Notes: generated by a model from the letters alone, not told the origin. A stretch of 64,000 nucleotides of DNA from Lachnospiraceae bacterium (GCA_910575275.1 CAJTEE010000007.1:205914-269913); one strand, 5' to 3'. Positions 7,799 through 16,629 are shown, counted from the first letter of the stretch. A program made the numbers and translations.

Positions 7799-8191
7799 AT
7801 GGACCGTAATTTTCACGATTTCCACCGCGGCGAGGTCTATTACGCCGACTTGAACCCGGTAATCGGTCATGAGCAGGGCGGCATCCGCCCGGTGCTGGTC
7901 ATCCAGAATGACACGGGCAACTATCACTCCCCGACCATCATTGTGATCGCCGTGACCAGAAGGACCTTTAAGAAACCCTCCCAGCCGACCCATGTGGTGC
8001 TGGATGATGCTGAGGGGCTTACCCCCTCCCTCTTTATGTCGGAGGTCATCCGCACCATCGACAAGCGGCGGGTGTGTGGCTATGTGGGCAGGCTTACCAA
8101 AGAGCAGATGATGCGGGTCAATGCCGCCCTCCTGGTGAGTGTTGGGCTTGATAAGGACTACGCTCCTGTTGCGGGAATGGAGGCATCCTGA
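7799..8191 (+). CDS. MazF/PemK-family toxin-like protein
   Basis: Protein of 130 residues of the MazF/PemK/Kid family, which are usually sequence-specific mRNA endoribonucleases. The N-terminal HRGEVYYADLNPVIGHEQGG and PVLVIQND match the family strands. GRLTKEQMMRVNAALLVSVGL is the usual C-terminal helix. GAAGGAGG seven bases upstream fixes the start at 7799. No short antitoxin gene precedes it. Its stop codon overlaps by one base the start of a ParB-like gene, so the pair is translationally coupled. This arrangement makes it possible that the partner or a distant gene neutralises it, or that it has been recruited for element copy control; that part is inference. Confidence 0.9.
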   Translation: MDRNFHDFHRGEVYYADLNPVIGHEQGGIRPVLVIQNDTGNYHSPTIIVIAVTRRTFKKPSQPTHVVLDDAEGLTPSLFMSEVIRTIDKRRVCGYVGRLTKEQMMRVNAALLVSVGLDKDYAPVAGMEAS

Positions 8192-9105
8192 TGGACAAGC
8201 TCATCATCGACCCGGAGTTCCGTGACAAGATACCGCCGCTGACGGAGGACGAGTTCTCCCTTTTGGAGGAGAACATCCTGTCTGACGGGGCGGTCTTTTC
8301 GCCGCTCATCGTCTGGGACGGCACGATCCTGGACGGACACAACCGCTATGAGATCATCCAGAAACACCCGGAGCTGACCTACGCAGTCCACGGTCTGTCT
8401 TTCGCCAACCGCTACGAAGCCCTTTCTTGGATATGCAAGAACCAGCTTGGCAGGCGGAACCTGACGCCCCAGCAGAAGAAATATCTGATCGGGCAGCGGT
8501 ATGAGGCGGAGAAGATGGCGCATGGTGGTGAGCGGGTAGCAACGGTTCAAAATGAACCGTTGCCTTCCTCCCACAAAACCCGCGCTCAAATAGCGAATGA
8601 TACCAACACCAGCGAGAGTTATGTCATGCGGGCTGGCTGGTATGCCCAAGGTGTGGACGCCGCCGAAGAAGCCTTCCCCGGCATCAAGCAGGAGATACTT
8701 ACGGGAGCGATCAAGCCCACAGAGACAGCGGTAGCCGCTGTTGCCAGGGCAGAGCCGGAGGAGCGCTCCAGACTGGCCGCTGACTTGAAGAAATCCAAGG
8801 ATGATAAAGGCAAAAAGCCCCGGCCCGCCTACCACAAAGCCCCGCCGGCCACTTCCAGGAAGGCCGAGATGCAGAGAATCGCGGAAATATCGGCTGAGAT
8901 GGAGCGGGACAAGGCTCCCAACACCGAGGAGAATGTACTCTGTTCCCTGGATGGCGAGATCGTCTCGTTCATGGAGCTTTTTGACCGCATCTTTCAGGAA
9001 TATCCACGGCTTTTGTCAGACAGCCATTACAGGCAAAATCTCATCCAGATCATGCAGAAAATGAAGCAGTATATCGCAGACATCGAAGGAGGGCGCACAG
9101 AATGA
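8191..9105 (+). CDS. ParB/Srx-fold nuclease-like protein
   Basis: Protein of 304 residues. An N-terminal ParB-like fold is indicated by SLLEENILSDGAVFSPLIVWDGTILDGHNR (positions about 25-55; the IxDGHNR motif binds nucleotide in ParB). A helical region of HTH type follows (RAQIANDTNTSESYVMRAG), then a charged linker rich in Lys and a C-terminal helical domain. It overlaps the MazF-like gene by one base and the next gene by four (ATGA), so three proteins are made from one transcript. The likely role is partition or transcription control of the integrative element. No ParA lies beside it. Confidence 0.82.
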   Translation: MDKLIIDPEFRDKIPPLTEDEFSLLEENILSDGAVFSPLIVWDGTILDGHNRYEIIQKHPELTYAVHGLSFANRYEALSWICKNQLGRRNLTPQQKKYLIGQRYEAEKMAHGGERVATVQNEPLPSSHKTRAQIANDTNTSESYVMRAGWYAQGVDAAEEAFPGIKQEILTGAIKPTETAVAAVARAEPEERSRLAADLKKSKDDKGKKPRPAYHKAPPATSRKAEMQRIAEISAEMERDKAPNTEENVLCSLDGEIVSFMELFDRIFQEYPRLLSDSHYRQNLIQIMQKMKQYIADIEGGRTE

Positions 9106-9881
9106 ACAGCAAGGACCTTTTTTGCCGGGAGCTTCCCATCAACAGCGCAGAGCTGAAGATACCCCGCACTACTTATCAGCGTGAACTGAACGAGGACCGG
9201 GTCCGCAGGATCGCCGCCGAGTTCGATGAGCGCATCGCCAACGAACCGAAGGTGAGCTGCCGGGACGGCCGCTACTATGTCTTTGACGGCCAGCATACCA
9301 TCGCCGCCCGGAAACTGCTCAACGGCGGGCGGGACCTGCCCATCCGCTGTAAGGTGTTCTATGGCCTGACCGAGAGCGATGAGGCGCTGCTGTTCGCCCA
9401 GCAGACGGGCGCGTCCGCCAGCCTGACCGCCGGGTCGAAGTTCCGGGCGCTGGTCTACGGCGGCGATGAGGACGCTATGGCGTTCTTGAAAGCAACGGAG
9501 GCTGTGGGCCTCTATGTGGACTACAAGCAGACCAGGGGCGCGAAGCGGCTGGCCTGTATCAGCACCGCTTTCGGCCTGTTCCAGAAGGTCGGGGGCGGGG
9601 TGTACCGGGAGGCGATGCAGACCATCGTGGACGCCTGGAAGGGCGACCCGGACTCCCTCCGGGCGGAGACGGTGCAGGGCGTGGTGGAGTTCGTGGACCT
9701 CTATCACGGGGAGTACAGCCGCAAACGACTGGTGACACGGCTGCGCCAGGTTGACCCGGTGGTGATCTTCCGGGAGGGCCGGGCCATGACGAGCCTGCCG
9801 GGATACAAGCGGTATCTCTATCAGGTGTACCGCATCTACAACGGTTCCAGCGCAAAGACCGCCCTGCCGATGAAGTTTTGA
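9102..9881 (+). CDS. ParB-like domain protein (DUF6551-like)
   Basis: Protein of 259 residues starting with a ParB/sulfiredoxin-like fold: YQRELNEDRVRRIAAEFDER, then YYVFDGQHTIAARKLL, where the DGQHT motif corresponds to the ParB nucleotide loop. The remainder is helical without a known motif. It overlaps the previous ParB-like gene by four bases. Two successive ParB-like proteins with differing C-termini suggest a hetero-complex. Similar genes occur in integrative elements of gut Firmicutes; function there is not established. Confidence 0.78.
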   Translation: MNSKDLFCRELPINSAELKIPRTTYQRELNEDRVRRIAAEFDERIANEPKVSCRDGRYYVFDGQHTIAARKLLNGGRDLPIRCKVFYGLTESDEALLFAQQTGASASLTAGSKFRALVYGGDEDAMAFLKATEAVGLYVDYKQTRGAKRLACISTAFGLFQKVGGGVYREAMQTIVDAWKGDPDSLRAETVQGVVEFVDLYHGEYSRKRLVTRLRQVDPVVIFREGRAMTSLPGYKRYLYQVYRIYNGSSAKTALPMKF

Positions 9882-9992
9882 AAAATCTGAGAGAAGCGTC
9901 TGTCTTTTGGTGCGGGCGCTTTTCTCTGTTCTATGAAAGTTTGTCCTTTTCATAAGATGTTGAAAAGGACAGAACAGTTGAGGTGCTTTGCC

Positions 9993-10232
9993 ATGACAGA
10001 AGCGATGAAAGACATCGACCTCCGCAAGGTGGACAGATCGACGCTCCGTGACCGCAGCACAGTCCGCATTGACCCGGAGGCATCCACAGAGGAGCGCATC
10101 CGGGCATGGATAGAACAGCTTGGCAACCCCTATGTCTATCTGGACGGCGGCGTGGTCGTGAAGCTGAGTTTTGCGGACAAAGGCGAGACCATCGAGGACC
10201 GCATCAACTCCCTTTACCTTGCCGGGGCCTGA
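9993..10232 (+). CDS. Small element protein, DUF6870-like
   Basis: Protein of 79 residues with two readable parts: DLRKVDRSTLRDRSTVRIDP and a C-terminal GNPYVYLDGGVVVKLSFADK. It matches the small proteins often encoded just before serine recombinases in Clostridial elements. The ATG at 9993 follows GAGG by nine bases; an upstream in-frame start at 9933 lacks one. Function unknown. The gap to the previous gene (9882-9992) holds a short GC-rich hairpin. Confidence 0.7.
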   Translation: MTEAMKDIDLRKVDRSTLRDRSTVRIDPEASTEERIRAWIEQLGNPYVYLDGGVVVKLSFADKGETIEDRINSLYLAGA

Positions 10233-10237
10233 CATCC

Positions 10238-10267
10238 TTAACAAACCGGGCGATCCGGCGCTACAAT
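10238..10267 (+). promoter_or_regulatory. Promoter of the recombinase cluster
   Basis: TTAACA (10238-10243), 18-bp spacer, TACAAT (10262-10267). The 100-base leader to 10376 contains hairpin arms (CACAAG...CTTTGTG), so expression may be attenuated. Confidence 0.55.
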
Positions 10268-10375
10268 GTGCTTGGGTCAAAAAAAGGAACTGCATCACAA
10301 GGTCTGCGGCTTTGTGTTCCGTTCCCATACGGGACAGAGCCTTCGGTTTTCTGAGAGACAACAAGGAGGTTCAAA

Positions 10376-12010
10376 ATGCCCGACAAGATTTATAAGACCG
10401 GCATCTATGCCCGGTTATCCAGAGAGGATGCTGACCGCATGGAATCCAACAGCATCCAGAGCCAGCGGGCCATCTGTCTGGCTTACATAGAGGGCCACGA
10501 CGACCTTGAGCTGGTGGACACCTACATCGACGATGGTGAGACCGGCAGCAACACGGACCGTCCCGGCTTTCAGAGGATGATCCAGGATATGCGTTCCGGG
10601 CGTATCGACTGCGCCGTCAGCAAGGACCTGAGCAGGTTCTCACGGAACTATATCGACGCCGGGAACTACCTGGAGAAGATATTCCCGGCGATGGGCATCC
10701 GCTATATCGCCATCAACGACAACTACGACAGCATGGCGCCCGGAAGCAGTACCGATGTCATCACCCTTCCTTTCAAAAACCTGGTAAATGACATCTACTG
10801 CCGCGACATCTCCATCAAGATACGCACCAGCCTGGAGGTCAAGCGCAAGAAGGGCGAGTATGTGGGCAGCTTCGTCCCCTTCGGGTATCGGAAAGCCCCG
10901 CAGGATAAGAACCGCCTGCTGGTGGATGAGGCGGCAGCCGATGTCGTTTCCCTGATCTTCGGGATGTATAAGGACGGTTTCCCCATCCTGAAGATCGCGA
11001 GACGGCTCAACACCAGCGGCATCCCCACCCCGATGGAGTACAAGCGGATGCAGGGCGCACACTTTGAGACGGCTTTCCGCACAAAGGAGCGCACAGAGTG
11101 GGAATATGTGACCGTCAAGCGGATACTCTCCAACATCGTCTACACCGGGGTACTCATCCAGGGACGGCGGGGGACGCCGAACCATAAAGTCCGGGTGACG
11201 CGCCCCAAGGAGGAGGCAGACTGGGTGCGGGTGGAGAACGCCCATGAGCCGATCATCTCCTGCACTGACTTTGAGGCGGTGGCGGAGCTGATGCGCCGGG
11301 ATATGCGCTGTGCCGGGGACAGCGACAGGCACGACCTGTTCTCCGGCTACCTGTTCTGCGGGGACTGTCAGAATACCATGATCCGCAAGACGCAGAGGGC
11401 AAAGGGAAAGGCGTATGTCTACTACAACTGCTCCCACAACAAGCGCACCCACGAATGCAGCCCCCACTCCTTCAGCGAGGCAAAGCTGGCGGAGATCGTG
11501 TTCCACGCCATCCACGACCAGATCGAGGTGGTGCTTCATCTGGATAAGGTGCTACGCTTCATAGACAGCCTCCCCCAGCGGGACCGCAAGGTGTTCAGCT
11601 ATGAGGCGCAGATGACCCGGCTGGAGGAAGAAATCCAGCGGTACAAAAAGCTGGAGCTGGGCCTCTATGAGAACTTCGTGGAGGGCATCATCAACAAGAC
11701 GGAGTACACCGACTTCCGGGAGAACTACCGGGGACTGATCGAGGAGAAGCAAGAGGCCGTGAAGCGGCTGAAACGGGAACAGCAGGACGCCGCCGCTATG
11801 GGCAGCCAGAACCGGGCATGGGTACAGGTCTTTGCACAGTATGAGAATGTGCAGGAGCTTGACCGCCGCATCCTGCTGGCTCTGGTGGATAAGATACTCA
11901 TCTATGAAAACAAAAAGGTGGAGATCGTCTTTCGGTATCGGGATGAGTTCGCCAGGGCGATGGAGACAGCGAAAAACTACAAGGACTGTCCGCTTCCGGC
12001 AGTGGGCTGA
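10376..12010 (+). CDS. Large serine recombinase (first of the cluster)
   Basis: Site-specific recombinase of 544 residues that cuts and rejoins DNA through a phosphoserine intermediate. The catalytic Ser is Ser15 in YARLSRED; the conserved KDLSRFSRNY follows in the catalytic domain (1-140). A recombinase domain spans about 170-290, a zinc-ribbon with CGDC and later Cys residues about 320-370, and a coiled-coil about 400-470. AAGGAGG precedes the ATG. It heads a cluster of three such genes; the second is split by a transposon and the third is intact. The set probably moves the surrounding integrative element. Confidence 0.95.
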   Translation: MPDKIYKTGIYARLSREDADRMESNSIQSQRAICLAYIEGHDDLELVDTYIDDGETGSNTDRPGFQRMIQDMRSGRIDCAVSKDLSRFSRNYIDAGNYLEKIFPAMGIRYIAINDNYDSMAPGSSTDVITLPFKNLVNDIYCRDISIKIRTSLEVKRKKGEYVGSFVPFGYRKAPQDKNRLLVDEAAADVVSLIFGMYKDGFPILKIARRLNTSGIPTPMEYKRMQGAHFETAFRTKERTEWEYVTVKRILSNIVYTGVLIQGRRGTPNHKVRVTRPKEEADWVRVENAHEPIISCTDFEAVAELMRRDMRCAGDSDRHDLFSGYLFCGDCQNTMIRKTQRAKGKAYVYYNCSHNKRTHECSPHSFSEAKLAEIVFHAIHDQIEVVLHLDKVLRFIDSLPQRDRKVFSYEAQMTRLEEEIQRYKKLELGLYENFVEGIINKTEYTDFRENYRGLIEEKQEAVKRLKREQQDAAAMGSQNRAWVQVFAQYENVQELDRRILLALVDKILIYENKKVEIVFRYRDEFARAMETAKNYKDCPLPAVG

Positions 12011-12024
12011 GAGGGAGAGAGAAA

Positions 12025-12283
12025 ATGGCACGAAAGAGCAGAAAAGCACAGGCCCAGCCTGTGGCAGAAATCAAAAAAGAAGCAGCCGCACTGTCCACCG
12101 CGATCTATGCCCGCCTGTCCGTGGAGAACAGCGGCAAGGACGATGACGGGAACTCCCTGCAAAACCAGATCGCCGTCTGCGAGGACTATCTGGACGGATG
12201 CCCTTACCTCCGGCTCACGGAGGTCTACTCGGACAACGGCAGGACTGGGACCGTGTTCGACCGTCCGGCATGGAACCGCCTGA
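12025..12283 (+). pseudogene. Serine recombinase 2, 5' part (interrupted)
   Basis: N-terminal 86 residues of a large serine recombinase, with the catalytic Ser at residue 32 (IYARLSVEN) and the SDNGRTGTVFDRPAW segment. After CGCCTGA the homology stops and the left end of a transposon begins. The remaining 481 codons lie at 19105-20550 in the same frame. Removing 12284-19103 plus one GA rebuilds a continuous 567-residue protein. The interrupted form runs on for 24 foreign residues. Confidence 0.93.
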
Positions 12284-12294
12284 TGTTGGATAGT
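12284..12294 (+). repeat. Left terminal inverted repeat of the transposon
   Basis: TGTTGGATAGT, identical in inverted orientation to the right end at 19093-19103. The outer flank is GA. Confidence 0.9.
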
Positions 12295-12346
12295 GCGGAG
12301 GGGCGACAAACAAATACAAATAAAAAAGGGACTTCCTCAATCCTTA

Positions 12347-12380
12347 AAAGGCTATGACAGCAACGGTTATAGTCTTTTTT
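12347..12380 (+). terminator. Terminator insulating the transposon's left end
   Basis: Arms 12347-12358 and 12366-12377 pair over 12 positions with two wobble pairs and run into TTTTTT. It stops transcription entering from the interrupted recombinase gene. A 12-bp perfect palindrome (CGGTAATTACCG, 12385-12396) follows closely. Confidence 0.72.
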
Positions 12381-12545
12381 CATGCGGTAATTACCGTAGG
12401 AAATGAACTCCTATTCCCCCAAGTAGAGAAATATCTGTCAATGATATTCCGCAATCCAATCTCCCGACAATTAACGAAAGAAAATCATTTATCAGCACCT
12501 AAACCAATCAATCATATCAATCCATATCACAGGAGGGCAAAGACT

Positions 12546-13154
12546 ATGAACAAAAAGCAGGAACAGCAGATTTTGGACTATTACAGCACCACAGACAAAT
12601 ATATCCATAGCAAGACACACTCTAATGCGCATCAGACTGTATTTACCAAAGAAAGCGACAAATACCAGTGGCTTGTGTTGGAGCAGAAAAGCCAGTGTGA
12701 AGTCGAGGTAAGGCAGACCGACAGTCATGGAACAATCACAGCGAGGGATAATTACGAACTGACAAGAAATCTCCCTAAGTGCGTGAGTGTGGAGCGTTTA
12801 TGTGAGGGCGCAAATTTTCAGATACCTTTTAACACTGATGAAATCAACTTAATTTATCAGTTTGGAGAGCAGAGTAAAGCGAAAACGTGCGCCAGTCTTT
12901 CCGCTATTCTTCCGCAGATAAAAGACAATAATACAAAGCAGATAGTAAGTACCACCTTGAATAAATTAAATGCCCTGTCAGAAAAAACGTGTGCGGAACT
13001 GACTGCCACTACCAAAAGACGAAAACTGACCGAGCGTGACCACTCCATAAAGACAAGGTTAGCCAAAGCAAAGGAACAAGCAAAACAGCCGACAGTTGCC
13101 GAGGGAAAACAGCACAGAACCCACAGCAAGGGAAAGGGGGATATGGTACTATGA
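12546..13154 (+). CDS. Element protein with TTRAP-like segment
   Basis: Protein of 202 residues. The middle section, from FNTDEINLIYQF through LPQIKDNN to a KLNALSEKTCAEL ending, resembles the transposon-transfer assisting protein family (TTRAP), small proteins found beside relaxases. The C-terminal tail is Lys/Arg-rich. GGAGG nine bases upstream sets the start at 12546. It overlaps the next gene by four bases (ATGA). A role in transfer of the element is inferred; no enzymatic motif is seen. Confidence 0.6.
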   Translation: MNKKQEQQILDYYSTTDKYIHSKTHSNAHQTVFTKESDKYQWLVLEQKSQCEVEVRQTDSHGTITARDNYELTRNLPKCVSVERLCEGANFQIPFNTDEINLIYQFGEQSKAKTCASLSAILPQIKDNNTKQIVSTTLNKLNALSEKTCAELTATTKRRKLTERDHSIKTRLAKAKEQAKQPTVAEGKQHRTHSKGKGDMVL

Positions 13155-13432
13155 AACTTTCACGATACGAGCGGGAAAGTATTCTCAATTATAACGCAGG
13201 AGAACAGACCGCCACCCTCTACACAAGAGATAAGGCGGTTATGCGGAAACTTGACACGCTTGTTGCCGACTTCCCCGATACATACAAGCTGACAGAGCAG
13301 GACGAGGTATCTAAGACCTATTCCTTTCCGAAGTCATACGTCAGCTACCGCAAGCCGAGGGCGGTCAGCACCGAGCAGAGGGAACGGGCAAGGCAGATGA
13401 TGATTGAACGGAACAAAATAAAAGAGAATTAG
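13151..13432 (+). CDS. Conserved small element protein
   Basis: Protein of 93 residues beginning KLSRYERESILNYNAGEQTA, with a middle CxxC-free basic region and a C-terminal stretch rich in Arg and Glu. Such proteins are common in Tn4451-like and related mobile elements of Clostridia, where no function is established. Translationally coupled to the preceding gene through ATGA. Its basic C-terminus would suit nucleic-acid contact. Confidence 0.6.
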   Translation: MKLSRYERESILNYNAGEQTATLYTRDKAVMRKLDTLVADFPDTYKLTEQDEVSKTYSFPKSYVSYRKPRAVSTEQRERARQMMIERNKIKEN

Positions 13433-13521
13433 GAAAAATTTATTGGAATTACGAGTGTGCTTGTGATAAAATATGAATACTAATCAAATCGAAAAATTGC
13501 CAATATGAAAGGAGTAGCATT

Positions 13522-13719
13522 ATGGAAGAATTAAAATCTATTATGGAAAAATTTGTCGCATCTGGTTGGGATTTAATATCTATTCCAGCACAACAGTGGT
13601 TAGACGGACAAGCCGATAAAGATACTTTAGTGTCAGCAATCAGGCAGGCAGACGAAGAATGTGGAAGTTGCGGTTGTGATTTAGACCCATTGTATAAAAG
13701 AGCTTTGGAATTAATTTGA
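13522..13719 (+). CDS. Small cargo protein with CGSCGC motif
   Basis: Protein of 65 residues, acidic, with a C-G-S-C-G-C cluster in the C-terminal half that could bind a metal. The N-terminal half has the amphipathic pattern SIMEKFVASGWDLI and then a QWLDG turn. GAAAGGAG upstream gives a good ribosome site. It is not recognised as any family. With the next gene it forms a lower-G+C cargo insert between transfer genes. Confidence 0.6.
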   Translation: MEELKSIMEKFVASGWDLISIPAQQWLDGQADKDTLVSAIRQADEECGSCGCDLDPLYKRALELI

Positions 13720-13746
13720 CAAAATTACATTAAGGATGAATAAAAT

Positions 13747-14094
13747 ATGCCATTTACAGAAATTTGTATTTATCAAGTTAAGCCACAAAAGGTAGAGGAA
13801 TTTGAAACGTTAATGCTTGAAGTCAAAAGCTTTTTGGAAAAACAAGAGGGGCTTCTTTTGTTTCGATTTATCAAAAGAGAGTATCGCATAGATATGGAGC
13901 AGATTAAAGAGGGACTTCCCCCTCTTAAAATTAACCGTATTGTAAAAAGTGTTAAGTATATGCTTTATTGGGAATTTGATACCAAGGAAAGCTATGGAAT
14001 GGCACAAAAAAATCTTTACAACAGCTATTGGAAGTCCATTGAAAAGTGTCTGATAGTTCCTCATGATAAATATTTGGGTGAACAGTTGTTTTAA
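13747..14094 (+). CDS. ABM-like (dimeric alpha-beta barrel) cargo protein
   Basis: Protein of 115 residues. The opening PFTEICIYQVKPQKVEEFE and the following QEGLLLFRFIKRE resemble antibiotic biosynthesis monooxygenase-type and other dimeric ferredoxin-like barrels, which act as small oxygenases, heme-degrading enzymes or ligand binders. No catalytic residue can be assigned. It is 27 bases after the CGSCGC protein and may be co-transcribed with it; two terminator-like hairpins follow. The A+T-rich codon use differs from the transfer genes around it, which marks it as cargo. Confidence 0.6.
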   Translation: MPFTEICIYQVKPQKVEEFETLMLEVKSFLEKQEGLLLFRFIKREYRIDMEQIKEGLPPLKINRIVKSVKYMLYWEFDTKESYGMAQKNLYNSYWKSIEKCLIVPHDKYLGEQLF

Positions 14095-14170
14095 TGGAAT
14101 AAGCATATAACAGAGTAAAAATATGAGTGAATAAATGAGAAAATTCCCATTTGTGGAGAGAAATAGTATC

Positions 14171-14198
14171 AAGCACTTAGGAAAATCTAAGTGCTTTT
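14171..14198 (+). terminator. Terminator of the cargo genes
   Basis: A 10-bp perfect stem (14171-14180 with 14187-14196) followed by TT and a T-rich tail. Confidence 0.85.
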
Positions 14199-14248
14199 CT
14201 TCTGTCATATTTTCACTGTCAGAACAGAAAGGGAATACTTCTATTTTG

Positions 14249-14287
14249 GGTAGCGGTTATCTTAACAGACAATCAGCTACCTTTTTT
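14249..14287 (+). terminator. Second hairpin with T-run
   Basis: A 6-bp stem (14249-14254 with 14276-14281) and 21-base loop followed by TTTTTTA. Weak stem but a strong T-run. Confidence 0.5.
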
Positions 14288-14334
14288 ATTTTCAGAAACT
14301 ATCAACACAGCACAGAAAGAATGAGGTATCAGAA

Positions 14335-14676
14335 ATGATTGAGAGCAAGAATGACACAAGCAAAAACTTAGAAAAGGCATTGCAGGTATTGAAACAGGCG
14401 CAACAGCGTGTAGCCAATGAAAAGAAAAAACAGAACGAGAAGAAACGCAAAGCCGAGAACCACCACAAGTACATCATGGGCGGTATTATCGTGAAGTATT
14501 TCCCCGACTGCTACCGCTATGACGAGGGCGAGTTGAACCGTATCTTATCGGTTGCCTTGCAGACAAGGGAGTGTCAGCAGATTATCTCTAAAATCAAGGC
14601 AGAAAGCAGAGAAACCACTCCCCCACAATCCACTCTCCCCAATGCCGAAAATGAAAGCGAGGGCGGTACGGAATGA
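14335..14676 (+). CDS. DUF3847-like mobilization accessory protein
   Basis: Protein of 113 residues: a strongly helical, Lys/Gln-rich N-terminal coiled-coil (about 8-45), then HHKYIMGGIIVKYFPD, and a short C-terminal domain. The layout matches DUF3847 proteins, which sit directly upstream of oriT and MobA/MobL genes and probably help the relaxase bind oriT. A tail rich in Pro, Asn and Glu ends the protein. It is followed at once by a hairpin-dense non-coding region. Confidence 0.7.
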   Translation: MIESKNDTSKNLEKALQVLKQAQQRVANEKKKQNEKKRKAENHHKYIMGGIIVKYFPDCYRYDEGELNRILSVALQTRECQQIISKIKAESRETTPPQSTLPNAENESEGGTE

Positions 14677-14713
14677 CAAAGGCGAGGACACTGGAAAGCG
14701 GAGGTAACGTATT

Positions 14714-14870
14714 CACCCTGTTTACAGGGTGCGCACAGATATACCACCAGAGGTGGTATGTGCGCTCTCCGAGGGGCAAGTTTCACTTGCATGGACTCCT
14801 GCGGAGGGCGTTGTCTGCCTTGCGGCAGCCAAAAGGGGAAACGACAATTCCCCTTCGCAAGCTGCGCTTG
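14714..14870. other. Candidate origin of transfer (oriT) of the transposon
   Basis: A 300-bp non-coding gap upstream of the relaxase is packed with hairpins: CACCCTG-TTTA-CAGGGTG (14714-14731), then ATACCACC-AGA-GGTGGTAT (14741-14759) inside a GCGCAC...GTGCGC outer stem (14731-14736, 14760-14765), then several GC-rich stems to about 14870. Relaxases of this family act on such sites adjacent to their own genes. The nick position cannot be read. Confidence 0.6.
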
Positions 14871-14982
14871 CTACCCTTTAGTGAACTTTGCGTTCAGATA
14901 AAGGCTAAAGAACAGCCTTTATCTGCCCACAAAGTCTATGAGTGCGCCCCTATACCCTGTCGGCAGAATGTAGGTGTTGCGC

Positions 14983-16557
14983 ATGGCTAATGTTACGAAA
15001 CAGGCAAGCACACGTTTTTCCATTGTCAGGCGGAGCAAGGGGCAGTCGGCAGTCGAGAAAGCATCATACATCAGCAGGAGCATTCTTGTCAGCGAGTTTG
15101 ACGGGCAGACCTACCGCCCGAAATACCATGAAGATTTAGTCCACAGTGAAATCACTCTCCCGCCCAATGCGCCCAAAGAATATGCAGACCGAGCCACCTT
15201 ATGGAACGCTGTTGAACTGGCAGAGAAAGGACAGAAATCACAGCTTGCGAGAATGTTGAAAGCGTCACTCCCCAACGAATGGAGTTATGAACTTGCGGAG
15301 GAAGTCGTGAGGGATTATGTGCAGAGGAATTTTGTTGACAAAGGAATGTGTGCTGACTGGGCAATCCATGACAGCGAGAACGACAAAGGACAGCGCAATC
15401 TCCATATCCATGTAATGCTTACCCTGCGCCCTCTTACGGAAAAAGGGGAATGGGGAGCGAAACAGAAAAAGGTGTATGACCTTGACGAAAACGGGGAGCG
15501 TATTCCCATCATTGACAAAAAGACAGGACAGCAGAAAGTTGACAAGCGCAACCGCAAACAGTGGAAATGCCACACCGCCGACAGCACAGACTGGAACAGC
15601 CAAGAAAACGCCAAGATGTGGCGAAAAGATTTAGCCGACACAATCAATGCCACCAATGAGCAGTTGGGGATTGCGCTACATTGGGAACACCGCTCTTTTA
15701 AGGAACAGGGGATTGACAGAGAGCCGACAATCCATATCGGTGCGGTTGCCAACGCTTTAGAACGCAAGGGCATACAGACCGAGAGGGGCAACATCAATCG
15801 GGAAATCATCAGGAACAATATGCTGTTGGAACAGGCGAAAGAAATGCTCATGTTTGCCAAGCAGGAAGTACACAGCGCACAGTACGAAAAGATTAAAAAT
15901 ACAGCGGTCAGCGTGAAGAATGAAGTCATGGAGATGATTGCAAAAGTGAGGGGGCGCAAAGGCAGATTAGACTTGCCCATTGTCAGCGGAAAACATCTAA
16001 GAAAAATAGCCGACAGAACCGCCTTGCAGTCAGCCGACAATGCGGAGAAATTCATCACGACAAGGAAGATAGACAGCTTTGAAAGCCTTGTGAACTTTAC
16101 AGCGGATAGGGAACAGAAATACAGTCAGCTTGAAACAGTGCATTTGTCAAAGGGGCAGAAACTAAACCGATTAAAGGAACTGTCAAAAATGTATGCCCTC
16201 TATGCACCAATCCAAGCCACCTATAAGGAGAGCCAGTCACTCAAAGGATTTGCGAAAATGAAATACGATAAGGAGCATAAGGACAGCTTATCAAAGTACC
16301 CCGAATTAAAGGAGCGTATGCAGAGCCTTTTACAGAACGGCGAGAAGATAACGCCGAAACAGTGGAAAGCAGAGATACAGTCTTTGCAGTCTGAATATGA
16401 CAGTATCGGCAAAGAGCAGACCAAGACCGCCACAGAATTAGCGTATGCCGAGGTAATCAGCTATAACAGGAAGAACCTTGAGAGGGAACTTCAGAACGAG
16501 AACCGACAGCATAACAGGCAACAGAGCAGAACGAAACGGAGGGAGGAAGAAATTTAA
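14983..16557 (+). CDS. MobA/MobL-family relaxase
   Basis: DNA relaxase of 524 residues that nicks oriT and leads the strand into a recipient. The N-terminal ANVTKQASTRFSIVRRSKGQ and the metal-binding H-I-H-V motif (His141, His143) inside LHIHVML define the MobA/MobL (MobQ) family. The relaxase domain covers about 1-260; the rest is a long helical region with Gln/Lys-rich coiled-coil. The ATG at 14983 is preferred, with a GTG at 14974 as an alternative; both have a weak ribosome site. The hairpin-dense candidate oriT lies directly upstream. Confidence 0.93.
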   Translation: MANVTKQASTRFSIVRRSKGQSAVEKASYISRSILVSEFDGQTYRPKYHEDLVHSEITLPPNAPKEYADRATLWNAVELAEKGQKSQLARMLKASLPNEWSYELAEEVVRDYVQRNFVDKGMCADWAIHDSENDKGQRNLHIHVMLTLRPLTEKGEWGAKQKKVYDLDENGERIPIIDKKTGQQKVDKRNRKQWKCHTADSTDWNSQENAKMWRKDLADTINATNEQLGIALHWEHRSFKEQGIDREPTIHIGAVANALERKGIQTERGNINREIIRNNMLLEQAKEMLMFAKQEVHSAQYEKIKNTAVSVKNEVMEMIAKVRGRKGRLDLPIVSGKHLRKIADRTALQSADNAEKFITTRKIDSFESLVNFTADREQKYSQLETVHLSKGQKLNRLKELSKMYALYAPIQATYKESQSLKGFAKMKYDKEHKDSLSKYPELKERMQSLLQNGEKITPKQWKAEIQSLQSEYDSIGKEQTKTATELAYAEVISYNRKNLERELQNENRQHNRQQSRTKRREEEI

Positions 16558-16629
16558 TGGAAATATGAGTGTGATTATGGTATTCTGTTAGAGGTAAAAA
16601 TCAAAAGTTGCAAAGGGAGTGAAATTGAA

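Noticed and set aside
9027..10364. Minus-strand open frame of 445 codons opposite the ParB-like genes
   Set aside because: Composition is that of an antisense shadow (Pro, Arg, His rich) and it overlaps three coupled plus-strand genes.
14673..14990. 105-codon frame between the DUF3847-like gene and the relaxase
   Set aside because: It runs through a chain of strong hairpins and has no recognisable protein pattern; an oriT is a better explanation.
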